Assembly: GCA_029378245.1 (NCBI GenBank)
Contig: JARKIF010000002.1
Span: 620,001-684,000 of the forward strand
Length of the DNA: 64,000 nt
Source: Roridomyces roridus
Taxonomy: Eukaryota; Basidiomycota; Agaricomycetes; Agaricales; Mycenaceae
Reading direction: 5' to 3'
The notes below the pieces were generated by a model. It had not been told where the DNA came from. It made no database searches and saw nothing but the letters and a program-made list of their open reading frames with translations. A program made the position numbers and the translations under genes. Positions 1 through 10,877 of this stretch are shown in pieces (position 1 is the first letter of the stretch; every line of letters begins with the position of its first letter).

Positions 1-2588
1 AACAAGAAGGCACAGCGTATCATTCGCAAGCTTTCGGAGGCCTCCGACAGGCTCCCCTCGTCTCTCTTCATCAAAGGGGTTACTGCTCGAGACGTTCATC
101 CGACATTTGGCGGTGGTTTCTCAGGTGCGTCTCAATTCATGTCGGTCGACGCGTTCGTCTTACTTTGTCTCTCAGATGTCTATCGGGCTTTGTATGACAA
201 GAGGCCCGTTGCATTGAAACGCATGCGATACTTCCTTGAAGGTGCCGATTTACGACGTATCAATTTGGTGAGGCTTTGTCGCTTTGGTACTTCTTTGCAT
301 TTCCTGAGAAATGCTCAGAAATTCTGTCGGGAGGCCCTGGTCTGGAAGGACTTGCACCACCCGTATATCGTGCCTTTTATCGGAATCGACCGGGACAGCT
401 TTCCCTCGTCTCTGTGCATGGTTTCTCCTTGGATGAAGCATGGCACTGTGCTGAGCTACCTCAAAGAGAATGGCGAACAGGCCCACAGGCTGGTGAGAGT
501 TCGCGTCCATGTGCCTCCGGCCGATACTCATCCCTTAGTTGTTTGAAATCGCTCAAGGTCTTCGGTACCTTCATTCCCGCACCGTTGTCCACGGAGACTT
601 GCGAGGGGTATTACCATCTCCCTTATCACGTTTTGAGTGTAACCCACGTCCGCCGCAGGCAAACATTCTTATCGACGAATGCTGGAGTGCTTGTCTCAGC
701 GATTTCGGCCTCAGTTCTTTCAGTGATGCGACCACTTCAATGCAAACTTCGACCCGAGCGGGTAGCATATACTGGATGGCTCCGGAGTTGATAGCTCCTG
801 AGCGATTTGGCTTCAAGTTTTCGCGCACGCAGGCCAGCGATGTGTATGCGTTTGCGTGCGTCTGCGTTGAGGTACCAGCATCGCAATATATCAATCACAG
901 TTTCTGATACAAGAACAGTTGTACGCCGGCCGCCCCCCATTTTCGCATGCAACCGAGGCTGCCGCATTGTTTGCCGTGGTTAACGGGGAACGACCACCAA
1001 GGCCTTCCGGGATGCCTGATACGCTCTGGAGGCTAGTTTCCGAGTGTTGGTCAGAAAATCCGAGGACAAGGCCCAGCTCCACAGTCGTTGCACAAAATAT
1101 GACCTTGGCGATCTCAGAGGAACCAAAAACGTCACCGTCGGGCTCCTCTTCACTTTCTGGTCCATCCGAGCTCTCTACGCCAAAACCTTTGGCTGCCAAC
1201 AGGGGTACAAAATCCCAGGAAGACTGTTGGGATAATTGGGATAAAGAAATTCGAGCACAACGGTCTGGGTTTTGGGAGAAACTCAAACTGAAAGGATTGT
1301 GGAAGCGAGCGAACGAGGTTCCAGGTCCTACACGGGCTATGCATCAATTTCCAAGAGTTCAGCATATCGCGGATTCCATGGGCGACCGACGAAGCGGAGC
1401 GGAGCCGTGTGGGCCGCGCCAGTGCTACTACCGCTGCTGACGGCATACTAGAAGCAACCCTCGAAGAAAAGCTATTGGCGGATCTGCTGGACGCCAATCA
1501 GCGGATTATCGAAGTCTTGACTTTGTATGATGACATCCAACCCAAACGCCGGCGCGAGATCATGGACACGATGAAGGCAGAGGTTGACGTGTCAGCAGTT
1601 CCAGTCGAAGCACCCGAGCCACCACAGCTCCCTTTACTCGAGCAGGAGACGGAGAAGACGGTCGACAGTGAGGCAGAACCAAGTGTGGACCGCGTGGAAG
1701 AGCCCCCTTTACCACCCGAAGGCCGTACTTTCAAGGCCGTTGCAGTATCTCCACGTATGTCACCGTCTGCTCGTTGATTTGCTTGTGTGCTCAAGACATG
1801 CCTTCAGACGACGCCGATCCCGATGACACCGACGGTATATCGGTCGGCCGAGATGAAATCGTCCAAGTCCTTGATCGAGTCGGCCGGTGGTGGTTCATCC
1901 AGACGGAAGATGGAAGGAATGGCAGTGCGTTCCGTCTCTCTCTTCGCTGGGATATGTCTGACCGGCATGCTAGTTGTCCCATCCAGCTGTTTCACCATTG
2001 TCAAGTCACAGTCAGCACTCGGGCACAAATGCAGATTCAGAGCTGAAGCTCTTTATAGTCGTGTGTATTGCCACATCTCCTGGGTTACCAAGCTCAATTC
2101 TCTGCGAGCAGTGGGCGCGGCTGACGACTCAGTTGATCTGTCCTTTGGCGCTGGTGAAATCCTGGAAATCCTTGATGATAGCGAGGATTGGTGGCGTGCT
2201 CGGAAAGCAAATGGGTCGGTTGGTCGTGCGTCCTCTCTGTCATATCAAGGCATTTACCTGATACTTTACACAGTAGTACCGTCCAATTTCCTCGTCGCAT
2301 TGCAGCCTCTCGAGGCGCTCTCTGGTTGGCGGCATAAAGGTACGAGTCTTCCTTGCGCCAGGAGTATTGGCTAAGATCAGCAGGTGGGTTTTCCTTCGAG
2401 AAAGGAGAGGTTCTGGACGTTCGCCTTCACCAAGAGAGTAACTTGTGTTGGGCTGTCAAAGCGACTGGACAGTCATGTCATGGTGTGTCCTCTTGTATCA
2501 CTATGGGGTCTTGCCTGAGCTGTTTCTTCTAGTTGTTCCCTCTGAATGTTTCGAGAGGTTTGATGTGGAAGGCGCGGCGGCTGCCTAG
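1..2588 (+). CDS. TKL-type protein kinase with C-terminal SH3 repeats (5' end cut by window)
   Basis: The window opens inside the gene. Seen: an N-lobe with a glycine loop (GGFSDVYRA) and the beta-3 lysine (VALKRMRYF), a catalytic loop HGDLRG that continues after an intron as ANILI, DFGLSS, YWMAPEL and the C-lobe signature WSENPRTRPS. A low-complexity linker follows (about 1.1-1.75 kb). Then come SH3-like units near 1.80-2.00, 2.09-2.30 and 2.38-2.59 kb, each ending after an intron in a V-P-S-x-C/N motif. The catalytic residues are present, so it is probably active. Two points needed introns: about 1300-1367 (needed to stay in frame with the paralogue) and the last one, after which the C-terminus reads VVPSECFERFDVEG and stops at 2586-2588. 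The complete paralogue lies inverted at 51.7-55.7 kb. TKL assignment is from motif style; the substrate is unknown. Confidence 0.82.
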
Positions 2589-3064
2589 GATGGAGGACTC
2601 TGCGGTCTCCGATTCTTATGACTACCACACCTTTTTGGGAGATTTCATGCCCTTTACCTGCCTTGTCGGTCTATGGAACGTAACCCGTTGGTCGGACAGT
2701 ATACTGTAGTCGCAGCCTCGTCGTGTTGCGTCTAGATAGTTTTTCGAATGCCAACGCGCCTATGTAAAAGATCTTTCTTGTGCTCAGGAGGTGGACGATC
2801 GCCGGCCCAAAAAGGCAATCACCTGCTCTGAAAGGACCACCACCACGAACTCGCGTTGACTTAATTCTTCTTCGCTTGGCTTCCAAGTTCCAAGCACACC
2901 TGCCAGGCGCGCACGCTGTAATTTTACACCCTTTCCTCGGCTGTTCGATGAACAAGTGAGGGTATTGTGAGGGGTCTTGAGGAGCATCGGACAGAACTCG
3001 CAACACAGGTCATGTCTTGCATTTTCCACCCGAGTACTATCTGACTTTTTTCCTTGATTCAGAT
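2589..3064. promoter_or_regulatory. Intergenic spacer and shared upstream region of the first kinase-fold gene
   Basis: No gene is seen. The part at about 2795-3060 is clearly related to about 5345-5630, just ahead of the second kinase-fold copy. Both contain the string GCCGGCCCAAAAAGGCAATC and end in a CAG directly before the start codon. The promoter or leader was therefore duplicated together with the gene. Confidence 0.5.
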
Positions 3065-4066
3065 ATGACGACCCTCACGATAACCTGCCGCTTTCCGGAA
3101 GACGAAGTGCTCTCGTTCGAACGAGAGGATCCTGACGAACCCCTTACTCTCCGGCTTGTCAACCAAAAGGGCGCTGACGCCAAATTAACGGTGGATAAAC
3201 TCGTTCTTGCGACCGACGGCACACGGCACACCCAATCCTTGGTGCTCCGAGGGAGGGTCACTGGTCCTCTTGGCACGATGGAGTCGATTTTGAAGCTCGA
3301 CTTTACTGGGGAGCACCGCGACGCCATGTTGAAGGAAGCGACGGTGTACCAGAAGACCAAGGTGGGCTCGCTCCAGGGCGACGTGCTCCCGCGGTTTTAT
3401 GGGTGCTTTGAGGCCAAAGTTGGCTCGATGGTTGTGACATGCCTCGCGATGGAGTATTGCGGGGAGCCGGTCGAGGATCTGCGTCACATTGCTCATCCTT
3501 TTCGGTGCGTCCTCGTCTTGTCTTCGTTCAGAGCTGGTGGCTCATTAATGCTGCAGCCAAAACCTCCTCCTGGCTGTCCGTGATTTCCACAAGCGGGGAA
3601 AGACGCACGGAGATCTCTATGAGGGCAATATCCTTGACTGCCATGGTCATCCAGTTCTCATTGACCTCGAGTTTGCCGAGGACCACAAGTGTGTGATCAA
3701 GATGAAAATTGTCACTGGTGCCATTCGGCCTACGGTAGAGGAATATGGTTGTCCGGAGTTGTACGAACTCATCTCAGAGCGGTTGGGACTGTGGAAAACC
3801 GGTATGCTATACATCCTCAAGTTGCCACTTCCGGTCTGACAAGCCTTTCAGCTGTAATTAGGTTCTGTAACCAAACGTTCTGGAAGGATGATGTCACCTG
3901 CGCCGAACATTTACTCGACAACATGCCGACCGGGACCGGAGACGAGGAACGACACAAACTTGCAGAGCAGGCGAAACTGGTCTTTCAAGAAATACTCAAG
4001 GAACGTCGTCTCACGTATGGGACGGAGGAAGTTTTACGTGAGTCCTTCCAAGGCCTTGCGCGTTAA
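3065..4066 (+). CDS. Kinase-fold (HGD-loop) protein, copy A
   Basis: Three exons (3065-3504, 3557-3801, 3852-4066) join in frame to 299 residues. The start is the ATG right after a CAG; copy B has its ATG at the same place. The second exon holds the kinase-like catalytic loop THGDLYEGNIL, followed by VLIDLEFAEDH where a canonical kinase has DFG. The loop resembles Bud32/RIO/aminoglycoside-phosphotransferase-like folds rather than a standard protein kinase. The N-terminal half is rich in beta-like, hydrophobic segments and has no clear glycine loop. No signal peptide or membrane segment is seen. It is a tandem paralogue of the gene at 5632-6622. Function and substrate are unknown; the kinase fold is inferred from the loop only. 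Confidence 0.75.
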
Positions 4067-4159
4067 TTAGCCCTCATGAGCAACGCACAGCGGGTCAGCG
4101 GCGTGTCGACTACCTCGAAGGCGCCCATGTAGCATGAGAAGTGCCTCCCGGCTCAGTTT

Positions 4160-5200
4160 CCAATTCGCACGCATGCCGCAGAACTTGTAGAGGGACGATT
4201 GGCATAATTCCCTGCTCCGGGCCAATGGTCGGCCGGCATGCCAGTACATCAATACCGCGACAGGAAAGATACCAACGACCAACCAACGACGAGATTGTGT
4301 GGCCACTCAGCGCTCATCACACAGATTCTGGTCAATGCGTGCGAGATTGGTGCCACTGCTGCATCTTTCTCTGCGTACAACACACTTGCATTCTACGCAT
4401 AAAAGTGTGAATCTGCTTTGGTCCCACTCCACGGAGTCCTTCTACCTTCCATTTTCGACGATCTGCCTATCATCTCTCATGAGCGGGGTGCTCATCTACA
4501 TCCATCTTCGCGGCACTGTCGTCTCTTTTGGGCCATTCGGTTACTTGACGCGGTCGTTTTCCCAGCCCTACGCGTGTGTTTCCAGGCCGATCCCTTCTCT
4601 TTTGCCATCTACCTTCCATTTTGGACGATCTGCACGCGATCTGTCATCGGACGGGTGCCCATCCGCATCTACATCTTCTCAAGGGACAATCCGGGTGCTT
4701 GACGAGCTCCTGGGCGGCCACGTTCACCCAGTGCGCGTCCGCGCTTGCCTTTCTCAGGTTGCTTCGTCAAATCCAGCAACATGATCGCGTGCCGCCATCC
4801 TAGTGAGGGCGTCGCGTACCTTTGCGTTGACGAGCTCGCTAGGTCTTCCAGGAGGCGTTGCGGATACCACGGGCACTCGGAACGACCGTTTGGTGACCGA
4901 GTCCAGCTATCCGTGGCGTCCACTCGTCCTACAAGGCTCCATGCTGCTTCGGTGACGATGATTATTTGGTCCATGGCCTTAGCCCCAGCCCAGCAGACTA
5001 CTCATGCAGCGACGGGAGACCCGTCGCACAAGGACGGCGGCGGCGCCCTGCACCGACATTCGCCTCGTTGGTTTCCGTTAGCTGTACTCGATTTAACTTG
5101 GGTACAGGCTCGTGGGCATCGCCGATGTACGGTGCATTTGAGAATACAGAGTAGCAGTAGCAGAGAGGCGTCTGGTCACTGGTTGGCGCCCTTTCCCCCC
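4160..5200 (+). pseudogene. Decayed fRMsr fragment with duplicated 3' flank (copy 1)
   Basis: Around 4225-4272 one frame reads GRPACQYINTATGK, matching the intact reductase at 49.8-50.5 kb. About 4330-4365 matches its last codons (LLVNAC). The central catalytic part is missing. The sequence that follows (about 4420-5000) is a diverged copy of 7385-7900 and, inverted, of 49.2-49.75 kb. No open frame spans the segment, so this is a relic carried along with the duplication of the kinase-fold gene. Confidence 0.6.
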
Positions 5201-5631
5201 CAAAAAAAAACGGAACTTTTGTCTTGTCCTTGCAACCGTCATGCACACTGTCACTAGTTTCTTTGTATCTCGCATGCATGTATATATCGTCTTTTTTCCC
5301 CTGAGAACTTTCCTCGACCTCTTCCCTGTGGATGTCGACGTGGAGCAACGGCGCCGGCCCAAAAAGGCAATCAATCCTCCTGTCCGCGACCACCTCGACG
5401 AACTCGACCAGAACGACTCTCTCTTCCGCTGGGCTTGCAAGAATACCTACCAGGTGCACAGGCTGCAATTGTACACCCTCCCCTAGGCTGATTGTGATGT
5501 AGTCCGACTGCCTTTCGATGAACAAGTGAGATATTGGGAGGGGACTTGAGGCATATCCAGAACCCCAACACCGACAGGTCAGCTCGTGCATTTTCCACCC
5601 GAGCCGAAACCTGACTGTCTCCCTGATTCAG
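5201..5631. promoter_or_regulatory. Spacer and duplicated upstream region of kinase-fold copy B
   Basis: No gene is seen. The segment from about 5345 to the start codon repeats the upstream region of copy A (2.80-3.06 kb), including the shared GGCCCAAAAAGGCAATC string. A run of A residues lies near 5200-5215. Confidence 0.45.
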
Positions 5632-6622
5632 ATGACGACTCTCACCATAAACTGCCGCTTTCCTCACGACGGAGTCCTTGAACGACATGATCCTGACCAA
5701 CCCCTTATTCTACGGCGTCACCCGCACAACCAACGTATCTCCAATGCCGAATTAACGGTGGACAATCTCACTCTTGCGAGCAAGAAGAGACGCCGCACCC
5801 AATCCTTGGTGCTCCGGGGGACGGTCACTGGTCCTCTCGGCACGGTGGATTCGATTTTGAAGCTCGACTTGACTGGGGAACACCGCGAGGCCATGTTGAA
5901 GGGACTGGAGGTGTACAACAGCAAGGCGGGCTCACTCCAGAGCGACGTGCTTCCCCTGCTCTATGGTTGCTTTGAGGCCGAAGTGGGGTCGACGGTTGTG
6001 ACCTGCCTGGCGATGGAGTATTGCGGAGAACCGGTCAAAGATTTGCTTAGCGCTCCCCACTCTTTTCGGTGCGTCTTTGTTCTGTGTTCAGAGTTCGTGG
6101 CTGACTTATGCTGCAGCCAAGACCTCCTACTCGCCGTCCTTGATTTCCATAAACTGGGAAAGACCCACGGAGATCTCTACGAGGACAATATCCTCGACTG
6201 TGATGGTCACCCAGTTCTCATCGACCTCAAGTTTGCCGAGGACCACAAGTGCGTCATCAACATGAAAATAGTCACTGGGGCCATTGCACCTACGGTGGAG
6301 GAATATGGTTGTCCTGAGTTATACGAACTCATCTTAGAGCAGTTGGGTGTCTGGAAATCCGGTATGCTACGCGTCCCTCAAGTTGCCACTTGGTCTGATA
6401 AGTCTTGCAGCTACAATCGGGTTCTGTAGCCAAATGTTCAGGAAGGACGGTATCACCTGCCCCGAAGATTTAACCAAGAACATGCCAGCTCATTTCAACG
6501 AGGAACGACAGGAAATTGAAAAGCAGGCGATCCTGGTCTTTGAAGAAATACTCGAGGAACGGCGTCTCACGTATGGGACGGAGCAAGTTTTACGTGAGTC
6601 CTTCCGAGGCCCCTTGCGTTAA
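5632..6622 (+). CDS. Kinase-fold (HGD-loop) protein, copy B
   Basis: Three exons (5632-6068, 6117-6361, 6411-6622) give 297 residues, with intron positions identical to copy A at 3065-4066. The catalytic-like loop reads THGDLYEDNIL and the following strand VLIDLKFAEDH. Copies A and B share most residues, including the C-terminal RRLTYGTE block. Both copies keep full reading frames, so neither looks dead. The pair is flanked by parallel relics of the fRMsr gene, showing that the duplicated unit was kinase-fold gene plus downstream segment. Biochemical role unknown. Confidence 0.75.
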
Positions 6623-6971
6623 TTAGTCCTCATAAGCAATACACAGCGGGTCAGCGGCGTGTCGACTACGTCCGGGGCGCCCATATAGCATGAGAAGTGC
6701 TTACCAGTGATCCCGCTCCTTGCTCATTTGAGCTCCGCGATATTTACACCGACGATTCATCCCGTGTATTTTAAACCCGACGCTCGGCAATGCAGCTTGT
6801 ATTCCTTCCATTCGCATTCGCCTGGAGCTTGACGAGACGTGGTGCACTCTCCGCGCGAGTCATTTGCACGTTCACGCAAGGCATTCCACTCGATCGAATC
6901 CGCGACCAGCCAGCATCGAGCCGAAGACTGGGCCAACTTGGAGTGATGCTGTCTACGCTCGAAGGCCAAGA

Positions 6972-7311
6972 GGCTTCTACCTCGACGCCTGCACCGGGAA
7001 AAGCTCGTGGGGTCTGTGCAGACGCGTTCATCCAGGGCCGCACGGTTCTGGTACCGGACGTCGAGGCGTATGCCCGTGTCCCGGGCACATTGTGTGCGAT
7101 GGCGACACCAAGAGCGAGATGGTGTGCCCGCTCATCGGCAATCTCGTGTGCTTGGTGTTCTGGATTTGGATTGAAGGTTTCGGCGAGGATGACAAGGTGT
7201 GCCAGTCAATCCTTCCAGGCTAGGTTAGGTTAGGTCTTCCTGCATCTCACACCTCTCCAGGCCGGTCTTGAAAAAATCGCACAGCTCCTGGTCAATGCGT
7301 GCGATTGGTGA
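6972..7311 (+). pseudogene. Decayed free-methionine-R-sulfoxide reductase (copy 2)
   Basis: The segment begins with GFYLDA and jumps straight to PGKARGVCADAF, so roughly 95 bases present in the intact gene are deleted. It continues through the GAF-type core (GVCADAFIQGRTVLVPDV). An insertion of about 10 bases near 7070-7082 then shifts the frame, so the downstream catalytic block is readable only in another frame. The short direct repeat TTAGG lies near 7219-7233. The last codons (LLVNACDW, stop at 7309-7311) survive. The intact paralogue is on the minus strand at 49.8-50.5 kb. Confidence 0.75.
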
Positions 7312-8281
7312 TGCACTATTCTTTCCATAGACTTGAATTCTACGCAGAAGAAATCTGTTCATCTCATCTTCAAGCGTGAATCTGTTCTGGTCCCACTCCA
7401 CCGAAATCCTATCTCCTTCTACCTTCCATTCTCGACGATCTGCGTATCATCTCTCATGAGCTGGGCGCTCATCCAACTTTACGCCACCGTCGCCTTGGCG
7501 GGGCCGTTTCCCAGCCCCAAGCCCTTCTCTTTTTCTATTTACCTTCCATTTTGGATGATCTGCACTCACCTGTCATTCGCCGGGTTCCCATCTACATCCA
7601 CATATCTCTTCTCAAGGGATAATCCGGATACTTGACGAGTTCCTCGATGGCCTTGTTTACCCAACGCGCGTCCGCGTTTGCCTTTTCCATGGTGCTTTGT
7701 GATTTTTCAGTAACATGATGGCGCGCCGCCATCCTGGTGTTGTCTCCTCGTCGCGGGTGTCGTGTTTCCTCGCGCCGCGTTGGCGGGTCTTCCCGGGGGC
7801 GCTGTTGATGCCACGGGCACCCAGAGCCACTGTTTGGTGGACTAGTCCAGCTATCGTTGGCGTCTTCGTCCTGCAAGACTACATGCTGCTTCGGCGTAGT
7901 CGTCGGTCCAGACCTATGACTTGACGCTACTGCCCATTCGTATGGCCCAAGAGGAGCATAGCAGCTGGAGCTTCACCCGATCTGCAGCTTGCTGTCGAGT
8001 TGTTCGAACGTGCAACCGGTCACGTCGCAGGAACCTCGTCTGAATTTTGGCAGATGCCGACATTCAGGTCGTGTGCGTTGGTCCTCCTTCCGTTGGCTGC
8101 ACTTGATTTAACTCGGGTGCAGGCCCATGGGCATCTGGGGCTAGGGACACTGATGTACGGTGAATTTGGGATACGTAGTAGCATTCTGTATGATGCGTGA
8201 GCCTGAGAAATAGCGAGACGCGCTCGGAGCTCTTCCCAAAACGGAAACTTTGACGCGCCCTCCTTCTTCTTCCCAACCACC
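7312..8281. repeat. Duplicated non-coding segment between fRMsr relic and membrane kinase
   Basis: The segment is homologous to about 48.83-49.76 kb in inverted orientation, and its first half to 4.42-5.0 kb in direct orientation. Minus-strand frames beginning MQDEDANDSWTSPPN occur in two copies, but they shift relative to each other in the middle. I therefore do not call a gene. It joins the fRMsr relic to the membrane-kinase promoter exactly as in the inverted copy. Confidence 0.6.
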
Positions 8282-10877
8282 ATGGACACACGACGCGCCC
8301 TCCGTTCTCTTCACGTACCCAAGGCCGCCAAACGCGTCTTCATTCTCCGATCGTTTGTTTGGCGATGCTCATGAAAGTTTGGTCACGGTCAGCCACCCTC
8401 CATTACAACTTTACTCTGTACCACCATGTACAACCCTCAGCTTCTTTACGTCCTGAACACCCTCGTCGCTCGCTTGCACGACCAACGCCGCTCCCTCCTC
8501 GCAGGCATTCAACAGACCCTCGCTGTTGTCCTCCACGGAGTAGTCAAGAGCACCCCCGAAGGCTCAATTGTCGTCGTTGTCCAGCAACAGCCCGCTCCTC
8601 CTCCTCCTCCTCCTCCTCCTCCGCCTACCCGTACCATACCATGGGACATTCCCGGTACTCCTACAATTCCAAGTGCCGGTTGCGACCACGACTTGCCGTT
8701 GGCGCTTTGGCTTGTCGTCGGTTTCATGGGTCTGGCAGGCCTCCTCGCCGTATTTTCAGTCATGCATCGACTCGGAGCCCTCAGCAGCGTCAGGAAATGT
8801 CTGCGGGCCACCCTGGTCGTTCTCTCATTCGTCGTCGTCATACCAGTCCTCGTCGTTGTGGACGTTCTCGCCAATTGTCAAACCCTCGTTTGGCGCAGCG
8901 TCTGCCTTGGCACCTGCGAGGCACGCAGCAGGCTCAAGGACATTGGCAACATCGTTAGGGTCTTTGGCTCCATCGGCCTGCACAACCTATCCGCTTCCAT
9001 TTCGAAAATCACTACAAACATCCGTCTCTGTGCCCACCAAGGCTACGAGAAAGCCCTATCCATCATCCCGTTCATCAAGGTTGACCTCAAGACGCTCCTC
9101 GCCCACGTATATATCGGAGTCGTCAACTTCGCGACACTGTACAAGCAACGTATCGTCGACTTTGCCGTCAACGCCTCGGCTGCGTTCAACAGGCGTCGAC
9201 TTCCTCTGGTCCTCGAGGCCCATGTCCAGATACCGGATCCTATAGAACACGAACACGATCCAACACCGCCCGCCTACCCTCCTGTAAATCCCATTGCGGA
9301 CCCACCAGACGACGGCGTCCAAGACCCTACGCCCCCAAGTACATTCAATGCACCATCGCCTGCACCCAATAGGCCTCCCATCCCCTGACCCGCCCGAAGA
9401 TAATCGTCAAGACGTCCAAGACAATCCGCCCACGCCCACCGCCTTCTGGGACGTGGAGAGCTGGACCGACAGTCTCATCCCGGGCCTCGCCTCAAAGGTC
9501 GAGCTTGCTGGCCTTCGTGCCGTCACCGACATGGGGTCAGGTGTATACGGCGATGTCATCAAGGTTCAGAATGACGCCAAAACATACGCCATCAAGCGAA
9601 TCAAGCGCGGCCAAGAGGCGCTGGTCAATGAACCGACTCCCGATCTGATTCTACGAGAGGTCAACGCATTGATCAAGATGGTTGACCACGCTGCTACCCC
9701 TACCGTGCACGGCGTCTTTGAGAACAAGGTCGGACATTATATTATCATGGTAAGCGCCTCTTATATGTGTTCTTCTTGCATCCTAACAAACTCTCCAGGA
9801 TTGCGGAGAGCGTTCCTTGGCAAGTGTCGTCGGCTCCTTTACCTTGGCCTCGGCGAAATTCTTTGCTGCTGAACTTGTGAGTGTACTGCAGTGTTCTCGA
9901 CCATTGCTAACTTTCAATCCAGGTCTTGGGTCTACACGCCCTCCACACCCGTGGTATCCTTCATCGCGACATCAAGCCTGCGAACCTGGTGGTCGGGGCC
10001 GATGGCCATCTCCTCGTCGTCGATTTTGGACTGGCTCATCATTTCGAGGATCCGAATCCGAATACAAATCCCGAATGGCACCGCCTGTACGAGATTGGTG
10101 GCGACCATTTCCCGCTCCTATGGGCAGATGACCCCGACAATCCGCACTGGGAGTGTGAACCCAAAGGCTCACAGGCTTATGCGTGCGAGAAGCGGATGCT
10201 CGGTCTACCCTATTCATATGCGACGGATCTTTGGTCGGTGGGGGTGACTTTCTATTCTTGCATTGGTCGTGGCGAAGTAAGTGCCTTTCTCCATTGCAGG
10301 CGGCGTTGGCTGACATGAATATTGTAGCTTCCTTATTTCGGACCCGTCGGCGCGGAGTATGAGCAGAATGAGGAGACGGGGGACGAGAGCGATAGCAGCA
10401 GTGACGACGAGGAGCGCGATGGAGCAGGAGATGGAGATGATCTGGAGAAGAGTGATACTGCTGAGCTCGGTGACGACGACGACAATACAGACCACGGGGA
10501 GAGTGTGGACGGAGCTATCGCTGGGCACGCCGACGACGGGGACGACAACAGCGACGTGGATGACGACGACGACGATTCGCAAAAGATCGTCTGGATACCT
10601 ACGCCCGGCTTCGCTTATAACGATCACAGTGCAATTCGGGATTTCTTTGAGAAGGTGTGTCTACCCCAAGCTGACTCCATTCCGCTTCTGAAAGCGCTTT
10701 GACAGATCTTCTCGACGGTGCCTGGGACACGTTTCGAGTCATACGATGAACTCAAACGGCATGTCATGTGGGGACGTGACCAGTGCGTCCAAGTTATTTG
10801 CTGTCTGGCATTCACTTATCTCTTGCAGCGATTGGACAGCCCACGAGCAACGCCGCCTCTCTCCTCCCAGCCTCTGA
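8282..10877 (+). CDS. Membrane-anchored serine/threonine kinase, copy 1 (intact)
   Basis: Proposed exon 1 (8282-8356) encodes a basic peptide containing [11 protein letters not shown] and splices at 8440/8441 into LLYVLNTL. That exon is conserved in all three family copies. A polyproline run follows, then two membrane segments (about 8690-8770 and 8805-8870) and a long cytosolic-type region. The kinase domain comes next: loop GSGVYGDV, lysine [23 protein letters not shown]. The C-lobe carries an extremely acidic insert (about 10.36-10.58 kb). The last exon ends SPPSL at 10875-10877. A 34-base intron (9339-9372) is needed to bypass a stop at 9386-9388; without it the copy is frameshifted. A downstream ATG at 8426 is an alternative start. 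Target unknown. Confidence 0.75.
8593..8627 (+). repeat. CTC triplet repeat encoding a proline run
   Basis: About ten tandem CTC units code for consecutive prolines between the N-terminal region and [10 protein letters not shown] of the membrane kinase. The inverted copy (about 48478-48500) has fewer units, so the tract differs in length between paralogues. Confidence 0.85.

Noticed and set aside
7216..7234. Short TTAGG repeat resembling telomeric sequence
   Set aside because: Only three units; fungal telomeres are usually TTAGGG arrays and this sits inside a gene relic, so it is a small indel-prone repeat.
8568..9245. Long alternate frame across the membrane-kinase exon (Ser/Leu-rich)
   Set aside because: It is the shadow of the proline- and leucine-rich coding exon; synonymous changes between copies support the other frame.
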